A stretch of DNA of 25,922 bases from CAYYYJ01 sp964476045 (GCA_964476045.1 CAYYYJ010000012.1:1-25922), one strand, 5' to 3'; counted from the first letter of the stretch, positions 15,423 to 22,034 are shown. A program made the numbers and translations. The notes: generated by a model not told the origin, from the letters alone.

Positions 15423-15755
15423 CTAATCCAGATCTTTTATTTCTCCCCTTTCTCTAAAATTGATGGGCTTCACAGTTATTGTAAAGAAATTGTATGTTAA
15501 ATCATCTTTTGGATCACGGTATTGAACATCGGTTCTGTAGTTTCCTTCCAATGTTTTTCTGTTAGGTTTCACAAATACACTTTTCTCGAGTCCTGCAAGA
15601 TAGGTTATATCCTGAATAGAGCAAAATCTCTCACTAGTCCATCCTGGCCTAACCCGCCCACATCTTTCTCGCTTAGCTATTTCGATGAGACTTATTTCTC
15701 GTGGCGGTGAAAGTTCAGATCCTCTATCTAATTCAGAAGCGTAATTTTGTGCCAT
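15423..15755 (-). CDS. Hypothetical protein
   Basis: I do not recognise this 110-residue protein. The middle (ISLIEIAKRERCGRVRPGW to ITYLAGL) is probably helical, and the end (GNYRTDVQYR, LTYNFFTITVKPINF) probably forms beta strands. No membrane segment or known motif. The ATG at 15755 lies in the left arm of a 9-base inverted repeat, and TATA-like TTTATATAG sits about 35-40 bases upstream. It shares orientation with the unknown gene at 14726-15331, and the two could be cotranscribed. Confidence 0.5.
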   Translation of the reverse strand: MAQNYASELDRGSELSPPREISLIEIAKRERCGRVRPGWTSERFCSIQDITYLAGLEKSVFVKPNRKTLEGNYRTDVQYRDPKDDLTYNFFTITVKPINFRERGEIKDLD

Positions 15756-15778
15756 AAAATCACTGATGGGATTTTATG
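15753..15778. promoter_or_regulatory. 9-base inverted repeat at a start codon
   Basis: CATAAAATC (15753-15761) and GATTTTATG (15770-15778) are perfect inverted copies with an 8-base spacer. The left arm contains the start codon of the minus-strand gene at 15755, and the right arm lies between it and the TATA box. It could be a protein operator or, if transcribed, a hairpin that hides the start codon. Confidence 0.4.
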
Positions 15779-15895
15779 TAAAACAAGCTATATAAACCTT
15801 TCATTGTGTCATAAGGCCTTTTCGAACAATGGGTATTCTATATCCGAGAAGAATTTTCAGAAAGGCATGATGGAATAACTATAATATTAGATAAG

Positions 15896-16621
15896 CTATG
15901 AAACATCCCTGTGCGTCTCGTACAGGAAAGCTGCCTCTTTGTCTTCTTTTTCCGAGTAAATTATTGTATCAGGCGTTTCAGATATTATTTTGTAAGTTCC
16001 ACCACAAATTTCTTTTATCAAATCGCATGCTTTTTGCAAAGCTTTTTGCAAATAATCAAATTCAACGTATTTATTCCCCTGAACATAAACCATAAATTCT
16101 TTCGTGCCTTTGGTTATTTTGGTTTCATTACATTGTTTTATATCCATTCTGCATAAAATCTTTTCTTCATCCATGCACGCATATTCTCCCGCTGAAACTT
16201 TAATCGGCTCATTTTCAAATAACGGCGTATATTTCTCAGTCCCATCTGTAATTTTGAAAATAACATCACCTTTAATGTGTGCTGTGTCATGTGCTCCAAT
16301 GGATAAAAAGGTTCCAGCAGATACAAGATTATAACAATCAACAACTGTGTTTATGTTTGGCAACCTTCCGTTATTTTTAGCCAATGTGATGAGATGTTCT
16401 GCTGGCGGTTTATGCCCTTTAATGCCGACCACATCATAAAGTTCTTTGTAACCCCTAAGAATTTGATTATTTGATGCATCCAATTTTTGTGTTTTCTCGA
16501 TAAATTCTTTCTTTAGTTTTTCTAACGAACCATTCTTATTTGAGATATTGGCATCTTTAATAATTGCCATACAAACATTGATTCCCAATTCTTTTACTTG
16601 TGGTGTAACTATTAACTTCAT
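15896..16621 (-). CDS. B3/B4 tRNA-binding domain protein with ATP-cone-like C-terminal tail
   Basis: A 241-residue protein whose centre matches the B3/B4 domain of phenylalanyl-tRNA synthetase beta chains: ILRGYKELYDVVGIKGHKPP, then LPNINTVVDCYNLVSAGTFL and SIGAHDTAHIKGDVIF. Standalone B3/B4 proteins are common in prokaryotes, and an aminoacyl-tRNA editing or binding role is inferred from the synthetase domain. I prefer the ATG at 16621 (MKLIVTPQVKE), like other family members. The last 16 residues, EDKEAAFLYETHRDVS, are nearly identical to the end of the ATP-cone protein at 17435 and not part of B3/B4, so the 3' end of this gene looks chimeric. It follows hicA by about 45 bases. Confidence 0.75.
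   Translation of the reverse strand: MKLIVTPQVKELGINVCMAIIKDANISNKNGSLEKLKKEFIEKTQKLDASNNQILRGYKELYDVVGIKGHKPPAEHLITLAKNNGRLPNINTVVDCYNLVSAGTFLSIGAHDTAHIKGDVIFKITDGTEKYTPLFENEPIKVSAGEYACMDEEKILCRMDIKQCNETKITKGTKEFMVYVQGNKYVEFDYLQKALQKACDLIKEICGGTYKIISETPDTIIYSEKEDKEAAFLYETHRDVS
15900..15952. repeat. Direct repeat, left copy (ATP-cone gene 3' end)
   Basis: About 53 bases aligned to 17439-17491. The first 25 (15900-15924) are identical in both, and the rest carries seven differences. The shared block encodes the last residues and nearly the stop codon of two unrelated proteins. With its partner it brackets 1.5 kb containing the B3/B4, hicBA and RHH genes. Confidence 0.75.
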
Positions 16622-16666
16622 AACAGAGAGCATAACAGCCTTGAGTGAAATCCTCTTCCAGCGGCA

Positions 16667-16897
16667 TTAAATGTATTTTTCAAATTCTTCCCGCGTAATT
16701 TGCAAATCTCTTTTGATGATTTTATTCAGAAGGCCCCTATCAACTGACTCGCCTGAATGGACAGGGACAGTTGTTGTTCTGCTATCTGGATGACGCAAAA
16801 ATACATGGGAACTTCCACTTTGGCGTATTTGTTGAAAACCCATGGTTTCCAGTATTTTAATTAATTCATACCCTGTAAGAACTGGCAGTTTTGGCAT
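16667..16897 (-). CDS. hicA: HicA-type mRNA interferase toxin
   Basis: HicA toxins are small double-stranded-RNA-binding-fold ribonucleases that cut mRNA and tmRNA. At 76 residues this one has the normal size, with the helix GYELIKILETMGFQQIRQ and then the catalytic strand SGSSHVFLRHPDSRTTTVPV holding His31 and His36. The GLLNKIIKRDLQITREEFEKY helix closes the fold. The active histidine is present, so the toxin looks intact. Its gene begins four bases after hicB ends, in the order hicB then hicA, so the antitoxin is made first. Confidence 0.9.
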   Translation of the reverse strand: MPKLPVLTGYELIKILETMGFQQIRQSGSSHVFLRHPDSRTTTVPVHSGESVDRGLLNKIIKRDLQITREEFEKYI

Positions 16898-16901
16898 AGG
16901 A

Positions 16902-17111
16902 TCATATCTTGAGTTGTTGAATTCCTATGAATTTGTCCTCTATTACGTGATCTTTTGTTGCCTCCAGATAAAGAGAAACAGCATCTTTGGTTCTCTTCAT
17001 TAATTCGTCAAGTGTTTTTGCCTGTGTATGGCAGCCTGGGAGTTCTAGAACTTCCGATATCAAGTAGCCATCCTCGCCTTCTTCGATTAGTATGGTAAAT
17101 TTGTGTGTCAT
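16902..17111 (-). CDS. hicB: HicB-type antitoxin
   Basis: The 69-residue partner of HicA, with the partial RNase H-like fold of HicB: FTILIEEGEDGYLISEVLEL, then PGCHTQAKTLDELMKRTKDA, the standard HicB signature. It stops after about 69 residues, so it lacks the C-terminal DNA-binding domain found in longer HicB proteins, and repression may need another factor. TATA-like ATATAAATAC about 25 bases before the ATG lies in an imperfect palindrome. The ribbon-helix-helix gene ends about 30 bases upstream in the same direction and could supply the DNA-binding function. That is a guess. Confidence 0.88.
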   Translation of the reverse strand: MTHKFTILIEEGEDGYLISEVLELPGCHTQAKTLDELMKRTKDAVSLYLEATKDHVIEDKFIGIQQLKI

Positions 17112-17142
17112 AATAATAGTTGAGTCATGAGTATTTATATTC

Positions 17143-17370
17143 TCATTTGATCAAGCCGTGCTGCTTGGCTATCCCTTTTTTGGCTAATTTGTCAAGCTCT
17201 TCCACATCCTTTTCTGTCAGCTTGCTCTTGCTGGCTATTGCTTCAGCTATATGGAGCTTAGTTAGATGCTCCTGCATAGCTTTTCTTGTTACAGCGCTCC
17301 AGTTGACTTCCGGATGCTTTTGCAATTCTTCCTTCAGGTCTTCAGGTATTGTCAAGGTTATATTTGTCAT
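17143..17370 (-). CDS. Ribbon-helix-helix antitoxin-like regulator
   Basis: A 75-residue protein starting at the ATG at 17370, beginning MTNITLTIPEDLKEELQKHP. The ribbon strand (ITLTIP) and two helices (EDLKEELQKH, NWSAVTRKAMQEHLTKL) are typical of VapB/CopG-type RHH proteins. The C-terminal tail (LTEKDVEELDKLAKKGIAKQ) would wrap a toxin in that family. No PIN-domain toxin lies beside it, so it is an orphan or acts with hicBA. A perfect 11-base palindrome just upstream is a likely binding site. An extension to 17406 is possible but would run through that palindrome. Confidence 0.78.
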   Translation of the reverse strand: MTNITLTIPEDLKEELQKHPEVNWSAVTRKAMQEHLTKLHIAEAIASKSKLTEKDVEELDKLAKKGIAKQHGLIK

Positions 17371-17387
17371 AAAAACATCTACATGTG

Positions 17388-17411
17388 TATATATGTGTTT
17401 ACACATATATA
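17388..17411. promoter_or_regulatory. Palindromic operator overlapping the RHH gene promoter
   Basis: TATATATGTGT (17388-17398) and ACACATATATA (17401-17411) are perfect inverted copies with a 2-base spacer. They lie 18-41 bases upstream of the ATG at 17370 and include the only TATA-like sequence. Two RHH dimers on such a site would shut transcription, so autorepression is inferred. A further ACATGTGT (17381-17388) adjoins it. Confidence 0.65.
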
Positions 17412-17434
17412 AGCTTCGATATCACTGGGGAAAC

Positions 17435-17722
17435 TTAAGAAACATCCCTGTGCGTCTCGTACAAGAAAGCGACTTCTTTGTCCTCTTTCTTCAGAAGGGA
17501 TACAACTTGTCTGAAAATGTCTTTAGAGTCTATTGACTTCTTCTTGTCCACCCATTTTGTGACTTGTTTTGTTATTTTGTCTGCTGCTTTCTCTGCATCC
17601 CTTTCAGCCAAGCCATTCACCATAAAGGCTGAGTAAACAGAAGCGTAGATTTTTTTCTCGTCATATTCTTCTGTTCCTCCCCTTCTTTTTACAATACAGA
17701 TTTTGCATATTTTATTTTTCAT
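17435..17722 (-). CDS. ATP-cone domain protein
   Basis: A 95-residue standalone ATP-cone. The usual opening (CIVKRRGGTEEYDEKKIYAS) is followed by the helices (EKAADKITKQVTKWVDKKKS, IDSKDIFRQVVSLLKK) and the typical close VAFLYETHRDVS. ATP-cones bind ATP or dATP and regulate ribonucleotide reductase or, in NrdR, transcription. On its own its partner is unknown. The gene is transcribed toward the hicBA island and its 3' end is copied at the island's other end, as if the island had inserted there while leaving the gene complete. Confidence 0.85.
   Translation of the reverse strand: MKNKICKICIVKRRGGTEEYDEKKIYASVYSAFMVNGLAERDAEKAADKITKQVTKWVDKKKSIDSKDIFRQVVSLLKKEDKEVAFLYETHRDVS
17439..17491. repeat. 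Direct repeat, right copy
   Basis: The native copy, within the end of the ATP-cone gene. It is identical to 15900-15924 over 17439-17463, and about 87% identical over the full 53 bases. Confidence 0.75.
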
Positions 17723-17765
17723 ATATTTGAATCAGTTTTCCTATTTTTACAATTGATTTATCATG

Positions 17766-18473
17766 CTAACCTAAATTAATAGTACCGTTCGCCATGAACA
17801 TTAGAGCCCAACCAAGTACTATCAAAAGTATTCCCATCAACAGCCTCATATATGACCTGTTATTCTGTTTCCATTGCTTTATTGTATGTATTTTTGTCCC
17901 TGAATTAACCAGCAACAGTATAACAACCATAGGTATTACAAAGATGAGATTATATAAGACCAGCAACCCAAATGCAAACATATCAAAATTCTGGGAGAGT
18001 ATGTTGATAACAGCTAAATAAGGGCCTCCTGTGCAAGGGAGCTCTACAAGAGCCACAAAAACGCCGAGAAAGATCACGCCAGGCGTGTTGATTTTTATTA
18101 CATAATTGTGTATCCTTTTGACCATGTTTGGTGAAATGGCAAGTGATATGCCCTGGCCATACCAATAAAAATCCTTTATTTCTATGAGGCCCCCAATCAC
18201 TATCATGAGGCCGACAGCTATTGAAATATACTCTGCAAGCCATAGAGGTGTGGAAGCAAAAACCAATAAAAGGCCGAGCCCTGCCAACAAGTAGGTCATG
18301 AAAACCGCAAATATGTAAAGGAATCCAATTCTCAGAAGTTTTTTCCTGTTTTTGGCTGACCTGAATAAAGTAGACACTAAAAGGATCAGCACACCTATGG
18401 CGCAAGGATTTATCGCATCTATTGCTGCCGCACCCAGTATTGCCCCCAAACTTGGTAATCCTGCTATTGACAT
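17766..18473 (-). CDS. CcdA/DsbD-like thiol-electron transport membrane protein
   Basis: A 235-residue protein with six or more membrane helices. CcdA-family proteins carry reducing power across the membrane through a pair of Cys in helices 1 and 4. Here they are Cys24 in AIDAINPCAIGVLI and Cys147 in VALVELPCTGGPYLAV, both followed by family-typical residues. The product probably delivers electrons to an extracytoplasmic thiol protein. It begins three bases after the end of the His-rich membrane protein gene upstream, so the two are cotranscribed and may work together in disulfide or metal handling. That functional link is inferred from position only. Confidence 0.85.
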   Translation of the reverse strand: MSIAGLPSLGAILGAAAIDAINPCAIGVLILLVSTLFRSAKNRKKLLRIGFLYIFAVFMTYLLAGLGLLLVFASTPLWLAEYISIAVGLMIVIGGLIEIKDFYWYGQGISLAISPNMVKRIHNYVIKINTPGVIFLGVFVALVELPCTGGPYLAVINILSQNFDMFAFGLLVLYNLIFVIPMVVILLLVNSGTKIHTIKQWKQNNRSYMRLLMGILLIVLGWALMFMANGTINLG

Positions 18474-18476
18474 AAC

Positions 18477-19193
18477 CTACTCAAAAACTATTTTTATGAA
18501 ATCCCCTGGAGGGACATTGCTGTAAGGGCTGATTACATATTCTGTGAAATTCTGCAGTTGTTTTCCGTTTACAAAAACTTTCAGTTCACCTTTTTTACCT
18601 GTATTCGGGCAGACATCCCCATTAGACCATTTCTTCTGGGTTCCATCGTGAAGGGACAGGCCTATAGAGCTTTCTTGCAAAAGATTTCCAGTCTCCTCAA
18701 AGAAATGGCTAAGGCCTGCTTCTGATTTTTTAACTAGAACGCCTTCAACATGGATTCTGTATCTTCCATCTAGATCAGCCCCCTCATTATGGTGGTGTAA
18801 TATGGGGGATCCGACCTTATTGTCCCACCCTTCAGGCCCTTTTAGAATAACTTTCTCCCCGCATATCCAGATCTCATAATCTGCATGCCAGTGGACAGGT
18901 CCCCCTGACTCTGATATCATGTTAGTATACACAGTTGAACCTGCAAGATAAACAGTTGAAAACAGAACAGGTATCAGAATCAGGATGAATAAAATTTTTT
19001 TATGCGCATTTTTCAGCCGGTTGCGTAATAGTATAGAAATTGCTGAAATAAGAATGATTATAATTAGCGAATAAAATATAGGGGTTACTGGGTTTAGGGA
19101 ACTGGTCTGGGAAACTGCTTTCTCTTCTCCGTGAGCCTGCGCAAAACTGGCTATCAGAAGTGAACAGGCCAAAAAAATCAGGACACCTTTCAT
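18477..19193 (-). CDS. His-rich membrane protein of unknown function
   Basis: A 238-residue protein. It has a signal peptide (residues 1-20), two membrane helices (about 37-58 and 65-87), and a C-terminal domain outside the membrane. That domain contains HWH at 101-103, Cys111, a HHH cluster at 133-135, His148 and DVCPN near the end. The arrangement GPVHWHADYEIWICGEK and then SPILHHHNEGADLDG suggests a metal-binding fold. The residues after the signal (AHGEE) could add a further ligand. I do not know a named family for it. Cotranscription with the CcdA-like gene suggests a periplasmic thiol or copper role. Unproven. Confidence 0.6.
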   Translation of the reverse strand: MKGVLIFLACSLLIASFAQAHGEEKAVSQTSSLNPVTPIFYSLIIIILISAISILLRNRLKNAHKKILFILILIPVLFSTVYLAGSTVYTNMISESGGPVHWHADYEIWICGEKVILKGPEGWDNKVGSPILHHHNEGADLDGRYRIHVEGVLVKKSEAGLSHFFEETGNLLQESSIGLSLHDGTQKKWSNGDVCPNTGKKGELKVFVNGKQLQNFTEYVISPYSNVPPGDFIKIVFE

Positions 19194-19224
19194 CTTTAGT
19201 ATTTGTTTGCTTGGTATATTAGGC

Positions 19225-19599
19225 TTAATTGATCAAATATATTTTGTCACCCGATCTAACGCGGTTACTGACCTTAATGCCTATTGATTGGCCCTTGGTT
19301 GCTGCCTGCACAGGCTTCCCGTGGATCTGCATGCTGTCAACTTTTTGTTTGAAATTTGTAGTCGCTCCCTCTACTGATATTCTGTCATTTGTTTTAATAG
19401 CCTTAGATAATTCTATCACTCCGACTCCGATATTTGTAAAGTAGTGGGTTACTTTCCCGGCAAAAATTTTGTTAGGCAAGCGGGGAGCGATTTTTTTGTT
19501 TTGGGCTTTTAGAGGCTTTTTTCGCGTAATTTTATCAGAAACTGTGCTTTTTCTGGCTGGCTTTTTAGTTTTCTGGGACTTTTTGGTCTTTTTAACCAT
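19225..19599 (-). CDS. EF-Tu domain 2-like beta-barrel protein
   Basis: A 124-residue protein. Residues 1-45 are very basic and rich in Lys, Thr and Pro, likely disordered and able to bind nucleic acid. Residues 46-124 form a translation-factor domain 2-like barrel (AGKVTHYFTNIGVGVIELS, then DRISVEGATTNFKQKVDSMQ and ATKGQSIGIKVSNRVRSGDK). Such proteins are annotated as translation elongation factor-like and also appear beside U32 peptidases. No GTPase domain is present, so it is not a factor on its own. Its role is unknown, and the basic tail suggests ribosome or RNA contact. Confidence 0.75.
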   Translation of the reverse strand: MVKKTKKSQKTKKPARKSTVSDKITRKKPLKAQNKKIAPRLPNKIFAGKVTHYFTNIGVGVIELSKAIKTNDRISVEGATTNFKQKVDSMQIHGKPVQAATKGQSIGIKVSNRVRSGDKIYLIN

Positions 19600-19731
19600 A
19601 ACTTATTTTATAATTATTGGAATTGGTATATAAACTTTTGAAGGTTTGACAGGGTTCTGTAAGCGATCTCTATGGAAAAATCGGTTAAAATATTCTCAAT
19701 TTTGTATAGATGGGGGTTTGCTAACCATCGA

Positions 19732-19745
19732 ATATTTATAAATAT
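19732..19745 (+). promoter_or_regulatory. Palindromic TATA box of the solute-binding protein gene
   Basis: ATATTTATAAATAT (19732-19745) is a perfect 14-base palindrome containing the TATA element. It ends 24 bases before the ATG at 19770, so the message is probably leaderless. Nothing else is seen in 19600-19731. Confidence 0.55.
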
Positions 19746-19769
19746 ACAAAGCCATAGACATAATAAAAT

Positions 19770-20747
19770 ATGAAAAAACTAGCTGTTTTGGCCATAGTTG
19801 CTATTCTTGTTATTGCTGTCGGAGCTTCTTATCAGTTATCTGCTAATCTTGTCAAGAGCAGCGATGTTGTTAAAATGGGGTATATTCCGCTCGCATTGAG
19901 CTTGCCAGTTTACGTCGCCCAGGAGAAAAACTTCTTTGAGGCTGAAGGGATAAGGTATGAACTTGTTAGGATGGACTCGACTGATTCCATAATCCAGGGA
20001 TTGGTTAATAATGAAATAGATGCTGCGTTTGAAGTCTCTTTAGCTCCTGTCCTATCTTTTGAGGGGAAAAATCCAAACAGCATCAAGATTTTCTCAGTTT
20101 CTGATCTCGTAAGCAGCAAGCCTTTCGATTCCATTGTAGTAAAATCAGGCTCGAAACTATTCTCGCTCAAAGACCTTGAAGGAAAGAAATTAGGCATATT
20201 CCCTGGGCAAACAGGAAAGACTTTAACAACACTATTCAAAGCTTTTTTGAAATCAAGAGATATCGATTCAGATTCAATAACTTTTGTTGGCCTAGTTCCA
20301 GATGGACAGATAAGTGCGCTGGATAAAGGGAACGTTGACGCTGTTCTCACGTTTGAACCAACAATAACTCAAGCTGCCAAGCAGATAGGCGCTAGAAGAC
20401 TATATGGCTCGTTCTTAGCAGAACAAATAAGCCACAATCCTCAGGGGGCTGCGATATTTACAGCAGAATTTGTGAAAGACAATCCAGAATTGGCTAAAAA
20501 AATAGTTAATGTTTTTGATAGGTCAGTAGATCTTATGAAAACAAATGAGGCAGGAACAAGACAGTTGCTTACCAAATGGCTTCCTGGGTTGGATTCGGAT
20601 GTAGCTAAAGAGATGACGCTTTTCCAGATGGTCAAGAATTCTGATGTCGACAAATCAAAAGTCCAGGAATACGCAGATTTGCTGAAGAGTTTGGGCGAAT
20701 TGGATAGGAGCCTGGATGCGAACAGTTTAGTTTATTCTAAAAGCTGA
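19770..20747 (+). CDS. ABC-type nitrate/sulfonate/taurine-like solute-binding protein
   Basis: A 325-residue protein of the SsuA/TauA/NMT1 binding-protein family. An N-terminal hydrophobic helix (3-22) without a lipobox is followed by the lobe 1 start VVKMGYIPLALSLPVYVAQE, then KNFFEAEGIRYELVRMDS. Later come LKDLEGKKLGIFPGQTGKTL and KGNVDAVLTFEPTI, both typical of this fold. It would capture a small anion or amine outside the cell. No permease or ATPase gene is nearby, so it either uses a transporter encoded elsewhere or acts as a sensor or scavenger. The anchored N-terminus supports surface retention. Confidence 0.85.
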   Translation: MKKLAVLAIVAILVIAVGASYQLSANLVKSSDVVKMGYIPLALSLPVYVAQEKNFFEAEGIRYELVRMDSTDSIIQGLVNNEIDAAFEVSLAPVLSFEGKNPNSIKIFSVSDLVSSKPFDSIVVKSGSKLFSLKDLEGKKLGIFPGQTGKTLTTLFKAFLKSRDIDSDSITFVGLVPDGQISALDKGNVDAVLTFEPTITQAAKQIGARRLYGSFLAEQISHNPQGAAIFTAEFVKDNPELAKKIVNVFDRSVDLMKTNEAGTRQLLTKWLPGLDSDVAKEMTLFQMVKNSDVDKSKVQEYADLLKSLGELDRSLDANSLVYSKS

Positions 20748-20783
20748 TTCTGGGTACAATGGAACAATTCCGGGAAAATACAT

Positions 20784-21050
20784 TTGTTAGATGAAGGTCT
20801 GAAATTTTATATACTCTTTCTTACAAAAGGCCAAATAGCCATACCCAAGGACATAAGGGAACTTGAAGGTTTTACTGAAGGTTCCAAAATAGTTGTTTTA
20901 GCATACGATGACCATGTGGAGTTGAGGCCGATAACCGAAGTCAAAGGCATTCATAGGGTTAAGTCAATAGAAACAGCTTTACTAAGCGAAAAGACTTTGG
21001 GCAAAGACTGGAACACCAAGAAAGAGGACGACGCATGGAAGGATTTGTAA
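20784..21050 (+). CDS. AbrB/SpoVT-type antitoxin-like protein
   Basis: An 88-residue protein with the swapped-hairpin AbrB domain (LTKGQIAIPKDIRELEGFTEGSKI, then the strand VVLAYDDHVELRPI). The C-terminal segment LSEKTLGKDWNTKKEDDAWKDL is typical of AbrB-type antitoxins. No ATG starts this frame. The frame is open back to 20748, and TTG at 20784 is the best start I see. A small frameshift near the N-terminus is an alternative, since the residues before LTKGQ (KFYILF) are unusual. No PIN or other toxin gene adjoins it, so it is an orphan or a relic. Confidence 0.6.
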   Translation: MLDEGLKFYILFLTKGQIAIPKDIRELEGFTEGSKIVVLAYDDHVELRPITEVKGIHRVKSIETALLSEKTLGKDWNTKKEDDAWKDL

Positions 21051-21138
21051 AGGGCCTCTCATTTATACTTAAAGCATGACATTCCTGAAATCTATTTTTA
21101 CCAATTGGAGGGTTCTGTTACTATTTCTTTTCGCCTAA

Positions 21139-21633
21139 TTAGAAGTCGAATTCATCAGAAGATTTCTTTTTCTGGGGCGCTGTTCCATGAGGCCCACTAG
21201 CTTGTTGAGGCCCGCCAGCCTTTATATTGTCAGCTATTTTTCTTAAAATCTCTTCGGGCATCTTTTTCACAGGAAGTATGGATTCTAAAGATGGGGGCCC
21301 TTCAGCCGCGAACCTCGGGATCACATGGAAATGAACGTGAGGGACCACTTGCCCTGCAATCTTGTAGTTATTTTGCATTATAGAGATCCCATCGGCTTTC
21401 GTGCCATTCTTTATGTTTACAGACATCCTTTTCACAAGTTCGAAAAGTTTCCCAGCCTCGGCTTCAGGCATGTCCATCACAACTTCATAGTGCCTCTTGG
21501 GTATAACAAGCGTGTGGCCTGGGTTCCTTGGGTTTATGTCCAGAAAGGCTAGATGGCCAGGATCCTCAAAAACCTTGATGCAAGGTATTTTTCCAGCAAC
21601 TATGCCACAAAAAATACAGTCTTCGCCTGCCAT
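21139..21633 (-). CDS. HIT-family nucleotide hydrolase
   Basis: A 164-residue HIT-family hydrolase. It has a zinc-type CIFC pair (Cys6, Cys9), the substrate region PRNPGHTLVIPKRHYE, and the catalytic HVHFHVIPR motif with His99, His101 and His103. HIT proteins of this size hydrolyse dinucleoside polyphosphates or AMP-lysine/phosphoramidate bonds. Residues about 139-164 form a disordered tail, ending in KKKSSDEFDF, that is not needed for the fold. The gene is preceded by a TATA-like sequence and stands alone, just before the tRNA-Pro gene. Confidence 0.9.
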   Translation of the reverse strand: MAGEDCIFCGIVAGKIPCIKVFEDPGHLAFLDINPRNPGHTLVIPKRHYEVVMDMPEAEAGKLFELVKRMSVNIKNGTKADGISIMQNNYKIAGQVVPHVHFHVIPRFAAEGPPSLESILPVKKMPEEILRKIADNIKAGGPQQASGPHGTAPQKKKSSDEFDF

Positions 21634-21673
21634 AACTAAATATATTCTCCAGACTTAAATAATCAAAACTAAA

Positions 21674-21844
21674 TGAGGTTGCTGAGATTCGAACTCAGGT
21701 CTGACGCTATCATGGTAATCAAAAAATGGAAGCGAGCGAGGATTGCCGAGGCAACCGCAGCGAAGCTCCTTTTTGCTTAAGCTTTTTCTTGAAAAAAGCT
21801 TACTCCCAAGGCGCCGATCCTAAACCAAGCTAGACGACAACCCC
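21674..21844 (-). tRNA. tRNA-Pro (UGG) with 96-base intron at 37/38
   Basis: Exon 1 is 21844-21805 (40 bases) and exon 2 is 21708-21674 (35 bases), on the minus strand, 75 bases in all when spliced. Acceptor GGGGTTG pairs with CAACCTC, with one G-T pair. The anticodon stem is GGCGC/GCGTC, the loop CTTGGGA gives the anticodon TGG, and the T-arm is CTGAG-TTCGAAT-CTCAG with discriminator A. No CCA is encoded. Splicing at 37/38 is supported by a bulge-helix-bulge: bulges GGA and ATA around a 4-base CTTG/CATG helix with one T-T mismatch. It diverges from the tRNA-Thr gene. Confidence 0.9.
21709..21804 (-). other. tRNA-Pro intron carrying the dispersed repeat, copy 2
   Basis: Ninety-six bases inside the anticodon loop. 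GTAA at its 5' end pairs with TTAC near its 3' end, AAGCTTTTT pairs with AAAAAGCTT over 9 bases to form one hairpin, and the rest is the repeat. The repeat blocks are TGGAAGCGAGCGA (21727-21739 on the plus strand), AGCGAAGCTCCTTTT (21759-21773) and GCTTAAGC (21775-21782), with a 19-base central hairpin (GGATTGCC/GGCAACC). The shared blocks match 8388-8434. Confidence 0.8.
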
Positions 21845-21930
21845 TTATCCAAGTTATAAGTAATTGAGGCTTATAAGATTTAATTAATCCAGAATATATA
21901 CAGAAGTAATCACAAGCCTCTATAGCTCAG

Positions 21931-22034
21931 TGCCCTTTTTCCGTTAGAGGACCGAAGTTGATTTCCGATCCAATTGGATAAGAAATCAACTTCAACCATT
22001 CAATCAAAAAGCGTTCACGGAAAAGGGCGGGTAT
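21931..22034 (+). other. tRNA-Thr intron 1 (D-loop, between positions 15 and 16)
   Basis: A 104-base insert. Its ends pair as GCCCTTTTTCCG (21932-21943) with CGGAAAAGGGC (22018-22028), with one bulged T. Outside this, GCTC (21925-21928) can pair with GGGT (22029-22032) through two G-T wobbles. That leaves bulges AGT and ATT of three bases each, and a cut after the second base of each gives AGTTGGTA. Inside, GAAGTTGATTTC (21954-21965) pairs perfectly with GAAATCAACTTC (21982-21993). Confidence 0.75.

Noticed and set aside
17371..17406. Longer N-terminus for the RHH protein from 17406
   Set aside because: The added residues (MCKHIYTHVDVF) are translated operator palindrome and do not resemble the family's start.
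15900..17491. Direct repeats as transposon ends
   Set aside because: There is no transposase, no terminal inverted repeats and no short target duplication; the repeat is a coding 3' end, which fits site-specific integration or recombination better.
21943..21950. GTTAGAGG inside tRNA-Thr intron 1, resembling the 3' acceptor strand
   Set aside because: It could pair with the 5' acceptor strand, but at seven to eight bases it is compatible with chance and a permuted gene would lack the intact 3' acceptor found at 22137.
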